DNA of 64,000 bases from Acidobacteriota bacterium. Lineage in GTDB: Bacteria > Acidobacteriota > Terriglobia > Bryobacterales > Bryobacteraceae. The notes beneath the pieces were generated by a model. The model had not been told where the DNA came from. It saw only the letters and a list, made by a program, of their open reading frames with translations, and searched no databases. Below are positions 27,409-35,209 of this stretch, piece by piece; position 1 is the first letter of the stretch; every line of letters starts with the position of its first letter. A program made the position numbers and the translations under genes. Location of the stretch: positions 1 to 64,000 of the forward strand of contig JANXXI010000324.1 of the NCBI GenBank assembly GCA_025350695.1, written 5' to 3'.

Positions 27409-27798
27409 CTAAGTATTAAATCCTCGGGTCTGAAATCGGTCCATCCGCCGGCGATCTTGCTTCGAGGGTTTGCCTTCGCGCATGGCCTCGAAATGCGGCA
27501 TGGTCTTCCGCTCTTCCGCCACTTTCGCTCGAAGCGACCGGCTTTCTTCCGTCTCGCGATACAGTGTTTGAGCCGCTGCGGACGGTCCGCGCATTTCGCT
27601 CAACTGTAGCACCTCCACGGTAAAGTCACCGCCGCCGTTCTTGACCAGAAGCATGTCACCTACTTTGACGTCTTTCGCCGCTTTCGCCGCCTGCCCACTG
27701 GATTGAATTCGGTTCAACTCACACGCCTTCACCGCCAGCGCGCGTGTTTTGAAAAATCGCGCCGCCCACAACCACTTGTCCATTCTTACGCGGTCCAT
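27409..27798 (-). CDS. hslR: S4-domain RNA-binding protein, Hsp15-like
   Basis: A 129-residue basic cytoplasmic protein: S4 domain MDKWLWAARFFKTRALAVKACE at the N-terminus and a Lys/Arg-rich tail (KPSKQDRRRMDRF), as in heat shock protein 15, which binds 50S subunits carrying stalled nascent chains. Start could also be ATG at 27783. The downstream methyltransferase gene begins 2 nt after its stop. Confidence 0.9.
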   Translation of the reverse strand: MDRVRMDKWLWAARFFKTRALAVKACELNRIQSSGQAAKAAKDVKVGDMLLVKNGGGDFTVEVLQLSEMRGPSAAAQTLYRETEESRSLRAKVAEERKTMPHFEAMREGKPSKQDRRRMDRFQTRGFNT

Positions 27799-27823
27799 GA
27801 TCTATTCTCGTATGGACTGTCCG

Positions 27824-28615
27824 TTACCCCAGTCGAAGCAAAGGCTGCCGGACGTACTCAGTCGCAAGTGAAACGACTGGTTCCTCCAATTTCACTCCAA
27901 CTTTTCGTCGCCCCACCGCTCGCATATATCCGAGATATTCGCCCTTGTCTTTTTCGAGGGCCTCAATCTCCGGATGGTTATTTGGGGCAATCACCTGATG
28001 CCACTGCAACCAATGCCGCCAGCCATCCGCCATCGAGTCCGCCAACTCTACATCGACGATGCCCGTAAGCTCCCAGTGCCGGCGCCACCAAGCCGCGGAG
28101 TGCAAGCAAGTCATGTTCGGCTCCCACCAAGCTTTCAACGCTTCTGGAATTGGTCCGTCGATTTCCCGCAGCAACGCAGCTCCGCCAATCCCGATCGGTC
28201 CACCGGGCTTCACGAAGCGAGCCAGATAATTCAAGTAACTGTCATCGGTGCCGTAGTATGGAAACGAATCAATCGAAACAATCGCATCGAAAAACTCATT
28301 GGCGAAGGGCAGGGCGCGGGCTTCAGCGTGAATTGGAAACACTCCGTCTTCAACCCCTGCATCGCGGATTCGCTCCAGGTTTTCCGAAGCGCTGCACCAC
28401 AAGTCCGTAGCCCATACTTGTACGCCAAACTCACGGTGAAGAAAGATCGAGGACATGGCCCGACCGCAACCCAAATCGAGCACGCGCATTCCCGGGCGCA
28501 GATTCAGGGCAGGGGCCAACCACTCGGTCAACCACAGTGGATTCGCCCCGCCGCTGACACCGGCAATCACCCATTCAGGATTGTATCCGTTTGATCGCGG
28601 GAAGCTATCGTTCAT
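27824..28615 (-). CDS. SAM-dependent methyltransferase, cyclopropane-synthase-like
   Basis: A 263-residue class I methyltransferase. Motif I is VLDLGCGRAMSSIFL (residues 45-59), followed by WATDLW, ALPFANEFFDAIVSIDSFPYYG and the late FVKPGGPIGIGG. The His-rich active-site style of mycolic/cyclopropane synthases is not obvious, so the substrate is open. The frame stays open upstream to 29104, but that part overlaps the divergent cysteine-synthase-like gene on the other strand; the ATG at 28615 has a GGATAGGCGG leader and gives a normal family N-terminus. Confidence 0.85.
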   Translation of the reverse strand: MNDSFPRSNGYNPEWVIAGVSGGANPLWLTEWLAPALNLRPGMRVLDLGCGRAMSSIFLHREFGVQVWATDLWCSASENLERIRDAGVEDGVFPIHAEARALPFANEFFDAIVSIDSFPYYGTDDSYLNYLARFVKPGGPIGIGGAALLREIDGPIPEALKAWWEPNMTCLHSAAWWRRHWELTGIVDVELADSMADGWRHWLQWHQVIAPNNHPEIEALEKDKGEYLGYMRAVGRRKVGVKLEEPVVSLATEYVRQPLLRLG

Positions 28616-28687
28616 CAGCCGCCTATCCAAATTCGTCACCTCAGCGCGATTATACCCTAGCACCCCTGCTACGCTGAAATCACATAC

Positions 28688-29617
28688 ATGAGTATTCAAG
28701 CATACCTTGGCCGCATCAACCCCACACCCCTGGTTCCCATCTCCGTTTCTGGCTCGCCGCGCATTTGGGCGAAGCTTGATTTCTTGAACGCCTCGGGCTC
28801 CACCAAGGATCGCATCGCCCGTTTCATCCTGGAAAAGGCCATGCGTCAAGGCCTGCTGGTACCCGGCCAACACGTGGTTGAAGCCTCCAGTGGATCCACT
28901 TCTATTGCGATGGCTCTGGTGTGCGCCCAACTCGGCTTGCGCTTCACGGCGGTTATGCCCGAAGGAGTCAGCAACGAAAGAGGGCTGATTATCCGCGCAT
29001 ACGGCGGCCATTTGAAATTCACTCCGCGCGCGGAAGGTATTCGGGGAGCCATCGCCGAGACGCAATGCATGGCCGCTGAGCAGCAAGCGTTCCTGCCACA
29101 TCAATTCTCAAACCCCGATAACGCTCTGGCTCACCGCATGGGCACCGCGCGTGAAATTCTGGACCAAATTCCAGGAGGCACGGTGGCAGCGGCCGTCAGT
29201 GGTGTGGGCACCGGCGGCACGCTTGTCGGTCTTCATCAAGGATTCGCCGATGCCGGTTGTTCCGCCATTCCAGTGCTGGCCAAGCCCATTTCCTACGAAA
29301 TGATTTCCGACGTCGAATGTTGCAGCTTCAGCGCGCGTATACCGGGAGTGGTGGACAACCTCTCGACGATTTTCCGCGAGGAAGACATGCCCACGCTGTT
29401 GACCATTGATGTGCCAGACAGCGAAGCGATTGACGTGGCCCGCGAGTTGATGCGTCAAGGGTTCCCCGTCGGCCCTAGCTCCGGCCTAAATTTCCGTGCT
29501 GCGTGGATGGCCGCCGAGCGTTTGAAGATTCAAGGCAACATTGTGACTGTATTCCCCGATCGTATGGAGCGTTACTTTACTACCGAGATGTTCGCGCCCT
29601 ACCGCTCAGTAAAGTGA
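28688..29617 (+). CDS. PLP-dependent cysteine synthase-family enzyme
   Basis: A 309-residue fold type II PLP enzyme. Lys40 in SGSTKDRIA is the Schiff-base lysine, SSGSTSIAMA binds the substrate carboxylate, and GVGTGGTLVG holds the phosphate. This is the CysK/CysM shape, forming cysteine from an activated serine and sulfide, but several residues differ from housekeeping O-acetylserine sulfhydrylase (NAS-G-STKD rather than NPGGSVKDR), so a CysM-like or other beta-replacement enzyme is possible. Divergent to the methyltransferase gene (72 nt). Confidence 0.85.
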   Translation: MSIQAYLGRINPTPLVPISVSGSPRIWAKLDFLNASGSTKDRIARFILEKAMRQGLLVPGQHVVEASSGSTSIAMALVCAQLGLRFTAVMPEGVSNERGLIIRAYGGHLKFTPRAEGIRGAIAETQCMAAEQQAFLPHQFSNPDNALAHRMGTAREILDQIPGGTVAAAVSGVGTGGTLVGLHQGFADAGCSAIPVLAKPISYEMISDVECCSFSARIPGVVDNLSTIFREEDMPTLLTIDVPDSEAIDVARELMRQGFPVGPSSGLNFRAAWMAAERLKIQGNIVTVFPDRMERYFTTEMFAPYRSVK

Positions 29618-29619
29618 AG

Positions 29620-29730
29620 CTCTTGCAAGATTCGGGTTTGTTAATTTGCTCGTTTTGCAATGCCAATCAAATGAACACGAGTTCGGCGAGCGGTGACCGT
29701 AAGGGAGCGGTATTCGGAATTTTGCAAGAG
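29620..29730. repeat. Inverted-repeat element after the cysteine-synthase-like gene
   Basis: Arms CTCTTGCAAGATTCGG (29620-29635) and CGGAATTTTGCAAGAG (29715-29730) are inverted repeats with two to three mismatches, enclosing about 80 nt. The body contains GAGCGGTGACCGTAAGGGAGCGG, a mini inverted region. It begins 2 nt after a stop codon. It might terminate transcription or be a small mobile element; I see only one copy here. Confidence 0.45.
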
Positions 29731-29828
29731 GTTCAAGTAGCTGTATTTTCATGCTCAGGATTTGCGAGAGTTTGGTCCTGGTGGGCTTCGGTTGTGGAGT
29801 TGGTTCTTGCGAAGGGGTGCGAAGGGAA

Positions 29829-30614
29829 ATGATGCGATTGATTCTGATAGCCACGGCGCTTGCCGCCTTGGCGCATGCACAACAGCCGTTTCTGACGGAC
29901 GACGCCGATACCGCGCCACTGCGCCACTTCCATGTGGAATTCATCAGTGAGTACGACAGCCTGCAAAGAACTGCCTATCCCACCATTCGGCAGAGTACGA
30001 CGCGGGCCCAGGTGACTTACGGATTGCTCGAGAAACTGGAGATCGGATTCGACGTACCGTTGCTCGCAATCTACAACGCGAACGGTTCGGGATCGCCGAA
30101 TGCGTTCGGTCTTGGCGATTTTGACCTGCAGTTGAAATACAGATTGCGCGAGGAAAACGAACACGCCCGATTGCCTGCCGTAACCGTTGGACTATACATC
30201 GAATTGCCCACGGGCAAAACACAAAACCAGCTTGGCTCCGGAAAAGCGGATTACTGGTTGAATGGTATCTTGCAGAAAAAACTTTCGCCCCGAGTAACAT
30301 ATCGGCTGAATTCCGGCATTTTGTTTTCGGGCAATACTCTGACTGGGGCGATTGGTATCCGTTCAGCGCGCGGGCGCGTGTTTACGGGCGCGTCCTCAGT
30401 GACCTACCAGCTCTCACCGAAGCTGCTGATTGGTGGTGAGGTGGCAGGCGCTTTTACACAGCAGTTCGATTTAGGAAAGGCGCAGCTACAGACATTGTTT
30501 GGAGGCAAGTATGCAATCACCAAGCTGGTGGGTTTGGACCTCGCCATAACGGGCGGCAAGTTCGAAGGCAGTCCCCGAGTTGGAGCCGCGTTCGGTATCT
30601 CGTTCGATTTTTAG
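29829..30614 (+). CDS. Outer-membrane transporter-like beta-barrel protein
   Basis: A 261-residue exported protein: signal peptide MMRLILIATALAALAHAQ, then FLTDDADTAPLRHFHVEFISEY, GLLEKLEIGFDVPL, GDFDLQLKYRLRE and PAVTVGLYIELPTGK, ending in a barrel strand FGISFDF with terminal Phe. This is the pattern of the 'transporter' family related to MetA-pathway outer-membrane channels for hydrophobic compounds. Two ATGs (29829, 29832) follow a GAAGGGA leader; the frame upstream to 29751 is not part of it. Substrate unknown. Confidence 0.75.
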   Translation: MMRLILIATALAALAHAQQPFLTDDADTAPLRHFHVEFISEYDSLQRTAYPTIRQSTTRAQVTYGLLEKLEIGFDVPLLAIYNANGSGSPNAFGLGDFDLQLKYRLREENEHARLPAVTVGLYIELPTGKTQNQLGSGKADYWLNGILQKKLSPRVTYRLNSGILFSGNTLTGAIGIRSARGRVFTGASSVTYQLSPKLLIGGEVAGAFTQQFDLGKAQLQTLFGGKYAITKLVGLDLAITGGKFEGSPRVGAAFGISFDF

Positions 30615-30624
30615 GTGGATCAAA

Positions 30625-31221
30625 TCAATCGCCGCTAGAAATCGCCGTGCGTCCGGTACCCCGCACCTTCGATTCGCTGGCAGTCCGAGTGTGACGGTCG
30701 TTCGGCGAGACACCCCGTTTCGCTTCAAGCCGATTCTCGCCGCGCAACCATTCCGAAAGCGGCCGAGTTCCAATGCGGATTTGCGCCCTTCGCAACATCG
30801 AACTCAAGAATCGCACCTCCGCCGGCAGGTTTCTCTCCGGATGTCCGCGCGCCTGTCGCTTCACCGTCACTTGGCCCTTTGCCACCCATAACAGTCCCCA
30901 CTTCGGAGGCAAATCCTTGACCTGAATCACCTCAACAGGAGACAAATAATAGCGCCGTTGTCCCATTCCCGTGGCGGGTTCCTTGCGGACCCCCTTCTGA
31001 GAATCCCGCAAGAAATCGGCACGGCTGAGCTTGCATTCAATCAGCACGGAGCCAGCCTCGGGAGCCCACCCGATCACATCGGGATTCTCCTCGGCGGCCG
31101 TGGCAAATTCGTAGAACACCACTGAGCATTGCCGCTCAAGCCAGCGGACACCCATCGCAACTAAAGTTGAATGCTGCATCGTCTCAAAACATTGTAGCGC
31201 TGGAATGTTCCCCAAGGCCAA
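30625..31221 (-). CDS. PD-(D/E)XK nuclease-like protein
   Basis: A 198-residue soluble protein. The key segments are NPDVIGWAPEAGSVLIECKLSRADF, in which Asp (NPDV) and Glu-x-Lys (IECK) fit the PD-(D/E)XK core, and then GMGQRRYYLSPVEVIQVKDLP and WGLLWVAKG. A conserved helical stretch precedes the core (GVRWLERQCSVVFYEFA). Similar short proteins are widespread and unannotated; repair or restriction roles are guesses. The real start may be ATG at 31179. The C-terminal ~40 residues are low-complexity and basic. Confidence 0.55.
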   Translation of the reverse strand: MALGNIPALQCFETMQHSTLVAMGVRWLERQCSVVFYEFATAAEENPDVIGWAPEAGSVLIECKLSRADFLRDSQKGVRKEPATGMGQRRYYLSPVEVIQVKDLPPKWGLLWVAKGQVTVKRQARGHPERNLPAEVRFLSSMLRRAQIRIGTRPLSEWLRGENRLEAKRGVSPNDRHTRTASESKVRGTGRTAISSGD

Positions 31222-31266
31222 GTTCTCAGGCGGCGCGATAACACGCAGCTGATCGCGCAGAGGCTT

Positions 31267-31653
31267 TCAGGCAGGAAGAATATAGTGAAAACGTACCATG
31301 TAGACGTTGTCGCCGGAACCGTGTTTTGCTACTTTCAGCAAATCCGCCCGGCTCTCGAAGCCTGATTCCGTCGCCAAATCATGAGTGATGTCTTGGAGCG
31401 AAATAACCTCGATGGAATCGATCAAGATTTCACCTTCATCCATCCGGTACCGCCCCCCCACCTTGACGTGCGGGTGTTTCCAGATACGCACGCTGCAAGT
31501 TATAAACCCGCGGCGCACACCTTCCCGTAAACGTTTCGTGAAAACCATTGGCGCTAAGAACAGTTTATACCGCACTTGGAAGCCATGAAGGAGGTGGGTG
31601 AACCATTGCCTGAGCCCAGCGCCGACGTTCGGTTTCGTCGAACTTGAGCCCAT
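31267..31653 (-). CDS. ASCH-domain-like protein
   Basis: A 128-residue protein whose core matches ASCH/PUA-like domains: FTKRLREGVRRGFITCSVRIWKHPHVKVGGRYRM, cut by description here into a G-x-K-x-x-T/S-R-like entry (VFTKRLREGVRRG), then VGGRYRMDEGEILIDSIEVI and a helix. Such domains bind RNA or modified nucleobases. The frame is open upstream to 31950, but that part overlaps the DUF104-like gene on the opposite strand and does not resemble protein; the ATG at 31653 is chosen. It lies 45 nt upstream of the PD-(D/E)XK-like gene on the same strand. Confidence 0.6.
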   Translation of the reverse strand: MGSSSTKPNVGAGLRQWFTHLLHGFQVRYKLFLAPMVFTKRLREGVRRGFITCSVRIWKHPHVKVGGRYRMDEGEILIDSIEVISLQDITHDLATESGFESRADLLKVAKHGSGDNVYMVRFHYILPA

Positions 31654-31789
31654 CGCCTCCTGACCCGTCTGCTCGTCATCTTCAGGCGGGGCAGTATCCG
31701 GGTCAACTTCACATCCTGACTGTATCACTAGAGCCAAACACGCAAGCACATCTAATCCGAAGACTCCCGAAATGTTAGGATCTAGGCAA

Positions 31790-32112
31790 ATGACCAAGCA
31801 GGTGGAAGTAGTCTTCGAACAGGGTGTACTTCGCCCCCCTGGAAGCACTTCCTTCTCCGAAAAAGAACACCTTTTTATTACTGTCAGCGATCTTCCAAAA
31901 CCAACCACTGATCGAGCCAAGGAACAATTTTGGCTGGACGCCAACAGCACCCGCTATCAAGGCATTGGGTCGCGCTCCACAACGGAACGCTTCTAAGCCA
32001 CGGCTCTAATGCCCGCGAAGTTTTGGAGAATGCGTGGAGTCAAGGAGTGGAAGCTCCATTCTTGATCCACATCCCACTGGCAGGACCAGAGCTACCTTTT
32101 GGCGGCTGGTAA
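31790..32112 (+). pseudogene. DUF104/AF2212-DUF5678-type antitoxin-like gene with frameshift
   Basis: The first part, MTKQVEVVFEQGVLRPPG ... EHLFITVSDLP, is the AF2212-like/DUF104 antitoxin module. It continues to FWLDANSTRYQG and then changes frame: the original message resumes as HWVALHNGTLLSHG, NAREVLENAWSQGVEAPFLIHIP and FGGW, a DUF5678 domain, ending at TAA 32110-32112. Inserting one C in CAAGGCATTGG at about 31962 repairs the frame. The family pairs with a retropepsin-like gene, found 1 nt downstream. Function: presumed small toxin-antitoxin-like or proteolytic pair, not proven. Confidence 0.68.
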
Positions 32113-32113
32113 T

Positions 32114-32370
32114 ATGCTCCACCATCTCCGTTTTTCCAAAGCGCACGAATACTCGTCAAGACGGGAAGGGCTTACCGTACCCGTTATCCTTGGTTCGGGA
32201 GGCAAGAACGTGGGCCCTACAGCAAGCATCGACACTGGGGCCACTCACAGTTTATTTGAGCGAGCTACGCGGAAGCCTTGCGGATTTACCTTGAGCAAGG
32301 CGAGCGAATGAATTTCAGAACTGCCAGTAACCGTTTTGACGCCTTCGGCCACGAAGTAATTGTAAACGTA
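32114..32370 (+). pseudogene. Retropepsin-like aspartic protease gene, frameshifted and truncated
   Basis: The start MLHHLRFSKAHEYSSRREGL leads to VPVILG and ASIDTGATHSLFER, with the catalytic Asp-Thr-Gly of a retropepsin. At about 32265 the frame shifts; sense resumes as YAEALRIYLEQGERMNFRT and NRFDAFGHEV. After VNV near 32370 the family C-terminus (the flap and last strand) is missing and sequence becomes unrelated. It begins 1 nt after the DUF5678 stop, the common order of this pair. So both members of the pair are broken. Confidence 0.66.
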
Positions 32371-32855
32371 AGCCGAAAACTCATCACAAACGATTCAAAA
32401 TCCCTAACCCCCACCACACCAATCACTTGCCATGCCCCGCACCCAAACCCCTTCCCTCCACCTGCTACGCTTTTAACCAGAGAGATAATTTCTGCGCAGA
32501 ATGCTCTTTTTAGAAGTCCTCCCCTAACAAGGAGGCAGCCCTTGGATCGATTCAAGAAGCTCTTAAACAATGTAATTGGTGGAACCGGCAATACGAAATA
32601 CTCGAAACAGCCTTCCTGGTTATGATTTGGCCAGGGAAGCCGAGCCTGTAAAGCAGGCTAAGCTGCTTGGCGGCAGCTGAAATCGGGTGAAGTGCGGCCG
32701 GTTCCATCAATTCATAAAATCGAAACACCCCAACCCCCCGCAGAAGTGTGTCTGGACAAACCTGAAATCAAAAATACCCCAATTATTTGTCAATCTAATT
32801 GCAACAAAGTTAACAATATTGACGTCTAAGCTAATTCGTACAAAGAGGAGCGTGC
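32371..32855. other. Intergenic stretch before the HlyD operon
   Basis: No gene is seen. The first 200 nt look like divergent tail of the broken retropepsin. A nested hairpin lies near 32640-32678 (AGCCTG/CAGGCT inside GCCGAGC/GCTTGGC). The last 120 nt are AT-rich and should hold the operon promoter; GAGGAG precedes the start at 32856. Confidence 0.4.
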
Positions 32856-33929
32856 ATGTCGCGGGAACTCTGGTTTCGCACAATCGTCGTTTCTGTGCTG
32901 GCATTCGCCGCCGTGTACCTTGGGTTGGCGCGCCCGGAAAAACCTCCCACAGCGCAAGCATCCTCGCCGCCTCCACCCACCCCGTCCTCGCCTCCCAAAG
33001 ACGCTGGCGTTGTCCGCGCCACCGGCATCGTCCAGGCCCTCGAATGGCAGTCCATCCGCGTACCGGAATTGTCCGGCGTGAATAACTTTGAAATTGTTCT
33101 CACCAAAATAATTCCCAACGGCTCCAAGGTCACAAAAGGCGACGTGCTGGCCGAATTCGACCGCCTTAACCTCCTTGACCAAGCCCGCGATGCTAAAGTC
33201 GTTCAGGAAGATCTGGCGTTTCAATTAGAGGAACGCAAGGCGCAGACCCGCAGCCTTTCCGCCACACGCGGCTCGCAGATCCGGGAAGCGCAGGCCGATC
33301 TTGAAAGGGCTCAACTGCAATTGCGCAAAGGGCCCGTGCTCAGTGATCTGGATCGTCAGAAAAACGAAGCCAAAGCTGCGAACGCGCAGTTGCGCTTGCC
33401 CAGCTTGAAGAAGTCCGATGCACTCCGCGCCAGTTCGGAGGAGGCCTCTGTCCGCATCCTCGAACTGAAGCTGCAGCGTCAAGGTGTGGTGATTGAGCGG
33501 TTACGCACCAACCTCGATCACCTCATTGTCAAATCGCCGCTCAACGGCATGATAGCGCATGAAACCGTTTGGAGGCAGGGCTCCATGGGGCCGCCCCAGG
33601 CCGGGGATCGTATGTGGTCCGGAATGCCCGTGGTTCGCGTATTTAACCCGGGCCGCATGGTTGTGCAGGCCACTGTCGACGAGCCCGATTTCGCCGTGGT
33701 GTCCAAAGCGGCCCACGCGCGAATTTATCTCGATGCTTATCCCAACGAAGCTTTCGATGCGACGCTGCAATCGGCCAGCCCCGTCGCCAATGCCGGACTA
33801 GATAGTCCCGTGCGAAATTTCATGGCCGTCTTTCTGATCCAGCAACAGAGTCCGCGATTGCTTCCCGATCTTTCGGCGTCGCTTGAAGTGGAACGGCCGC
33901 CGCAGGCCGCCGCTCAGGTGACGAAATGA
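32856..33929 (+). CDS. HlyD-family periplasmic adaptor, first of three
   Basis: A 357-residue membrane-fusion protein: one N-terminal transmembrane helix (TIVVSVLAFAAVYLGL), Pro-rich spacer, a lipoyl half-domain (VTKGDVLAEFDRLNLLDQA), a long coiled coil (~115-220, Glu/Lys/Ala-rich), the second lipoyl half (LDHLIVKSPLNGMIAH) and a beta-barrel part with GDRMWSGMPVVRVFNP. It would bridge an inner-membrane transporter and an outer-membrane channel. Start: ATG with GAGGAG upstream. Its stop overlaps the next gene by 4 nt (ATGA). Confidence 0.87.
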   Translation: MSRELWFRTIVVSVLAFAAVYLGLARPEKPPTAQASSPPPPTPSSPPKDAGVVRATGIVQALEWQSIRVPELSGVNNFEIVLTKIIPNGSKVTKGDVLAEFDRLNLLDQARDAKVVQEDLAFQLEERKAQTRSLSATRGSQIREAQADLERAQLQLRKGPVLSDLDRQKNEAKAANAQLRLPSLKKSDALRASSEEASVRILELKLQRQGVVIERLRTNLDHLIVKSPLNGMIAHETVWRQGSMGPPQAGDRMWSGMPVVRVFNPGRMVVQATVDEPDFAVVSKAAHARIYLDAYPNEAFDATLQSASPVANAGLDSPVRNFMAVFLIQQQSPRLLPDLSASLEVERPPQAAAQVTK

Positions 33930-35209
33930 ATCAGTTCAGCCCCGCGAAGGACCGTGCCCGAACTGTTGTCGCCTGGCTTTCCGCCCTCCTCGCATTGGCC
34001 GGTGCGGTGGCGCTCGCCAACCTTGCCTTTCGTCCGGTTAACGCGAAGACATCCAACACACTGCCCTTGGCCACGGCGCGGCGCGGCGAGTTCCTCGTCA
34101 CTGTCACTTGCAGAGGCGAATTGGTTGCTCAAAGCTCAGTTCAAATCACCGCCCCTCACGTTCCAAATTTGACGATCGTGTGGATGGCTCCTAGTAATTC
34201 CGCCGTCAAAGAAGGGGATCCGGTAATCCGTTTCGATCCAAGTGGAGCCCAGCGGCAATTGAAGGAAAAGGAAGCGGCGTTGGCTCAGGCTGTCGCCTCG
34301 CTCCATCAAGCCAAGGCGCAAGCAGCCATCACCAATGAACAGGATAAGCTGGAAATCGCGGGGCTGAACCAGGTCGCCGAACTGGCCCGTATTGAAGCAT
34401 CGAAGGCCGAAATACTGAGCGCCATTCAGGGTGAGGATAATCGCATCACCCTCTCCCTCGCCGAAGACAAGCTGCGAGTGAAACAGGCCGCGGCCGAGTT
34501 CAATTCCGCATCAGCGCGTTCCAAAGTTGGATCAGCCGATAGCCAACGCAAGAAGGCGCAGTCGGAGGTGGACCTTATCAAAGGTCGTCTGGCTGAGACC
34601 GAGATCCGCTCGCCCGGTGGTGGCGTGGTGAACTATCTGATGAACTATTCGCAAGGTTGGATGAACGCCAAGCCATTCAAGATCGGCGACAGTGTTTGGC
34701 CCGGAAGCGCCGTGGCGGAAATTCCTAACCTTGAAACAATGCGTCTCAAAGGCAAGGCGGAAGAGATCGATCGCGGGCGAATGATGGCGGGGCAGGACGT
34801 GCGTGTTACGCTCGATCCGTTTCCGGAAAAGACGTTTACAGGCAAGCTGGAACGTGTTTCGGCGCTCACCGAGCAGAGTTTTGAATGGCCCCCCACGCGG
34901 TCTTTTCGCGCCTATGCAACGCTCGGGGAAGGCGACGCGCGCTTAAGGCCCCAAATGAATGGGCGCACGGATATCGTTGTAGATAGGCTTCCCAATGCAA
35001 TCAGTGTGCCGTCAAAAGCCATTTTCGCCCGCGATGGCAGGCCTGTGGTGCTCTTGCTAGGGAAGGAAGGTCTACGGGCCACGGCGGTGGAAGTGCTGGC
35101 TCGCAATCCTGATGAAGTGGCGGTGCGCGGTATCGAAGCCGGAGCACAGGTGGCTCTGGTCGATGATCCAAAAGACAAGAGCACGCAAGATACAGGAGCG
35201 AAGAAGTGA
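33926..35209 (+). CDS. HlyD-family periplasmic adaptor, second of three
   Basis: A 427-residue adaptor: transmembrane helix near 12-32 (VVAWLSALLALAGAVALANL), lipoyl half with VKEGDPVIRFDPSGAQ, coiled coil ~110-210 with KLEIAGLNQVAELARIEASKAE style heptads, lipoyl return (AETEIRSPGGGVVNYLMN), barrel region (GQDVRVTLDPFPEKTFTGKLERV) and a C-terminal membrane-proximal domain (ISVPSKAIFARDGRPVVLLLG). It is the longest and most complete of the three, similar to MacA-like exporters' adaptors. It overlaps both neighbours by 4 nt, so it is strictly co-translated. Confidence 0.87.
   Translation: MNQFSPAKDRARTVVAWLSALLALAGAVALANLAFRPVNAKTSNTLPLATARRGEFLVTVTCRGELVAQSSVQITAPHVPNLTIVWMAPSNSAVKEGDPVIRFDPSGAQRQLKEKEAALAQAVASLHQAKAQAAITNEQDKLEIAGLNQVAELARIEASKAEILSAIQGEDNRITLSLAEDKLRVKQAAAEFNSASARSKVGSADSQRKKAQSEVDLIKGRLAETEIRSPGGGVVNYLMNYSQGWMNAKPFKIGDSVWPGSAVAEIPNLETMRLKGKAEEIDRGRMMAGQDVRVTLDPFPEKTFTGKLERVSALTEQSFEWPPTRSFRAYATLGEGDARLRPQMNGRTDIVVDRLPNAISVPSKAIFARDGRPVVLLLGKEGLRATAVEVLARNPDEVAVRGIEAGAQVALVDDPKDKSTQDTGAKK

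Noticed and set aside
28616-29104. Long upstream extension of the cyclopropane-synthase-like methyltransferase
   Set aside because: It lies antisense to the cysteine-synthase-like gene and does not look like protein; the ATG at 28615 suffices.
32637-32700. A tRNA-like nested hairpin
   Set aside because: The arms do not form a four-arm cloverleaf and no TpsiC-type GTTC loop is in place.
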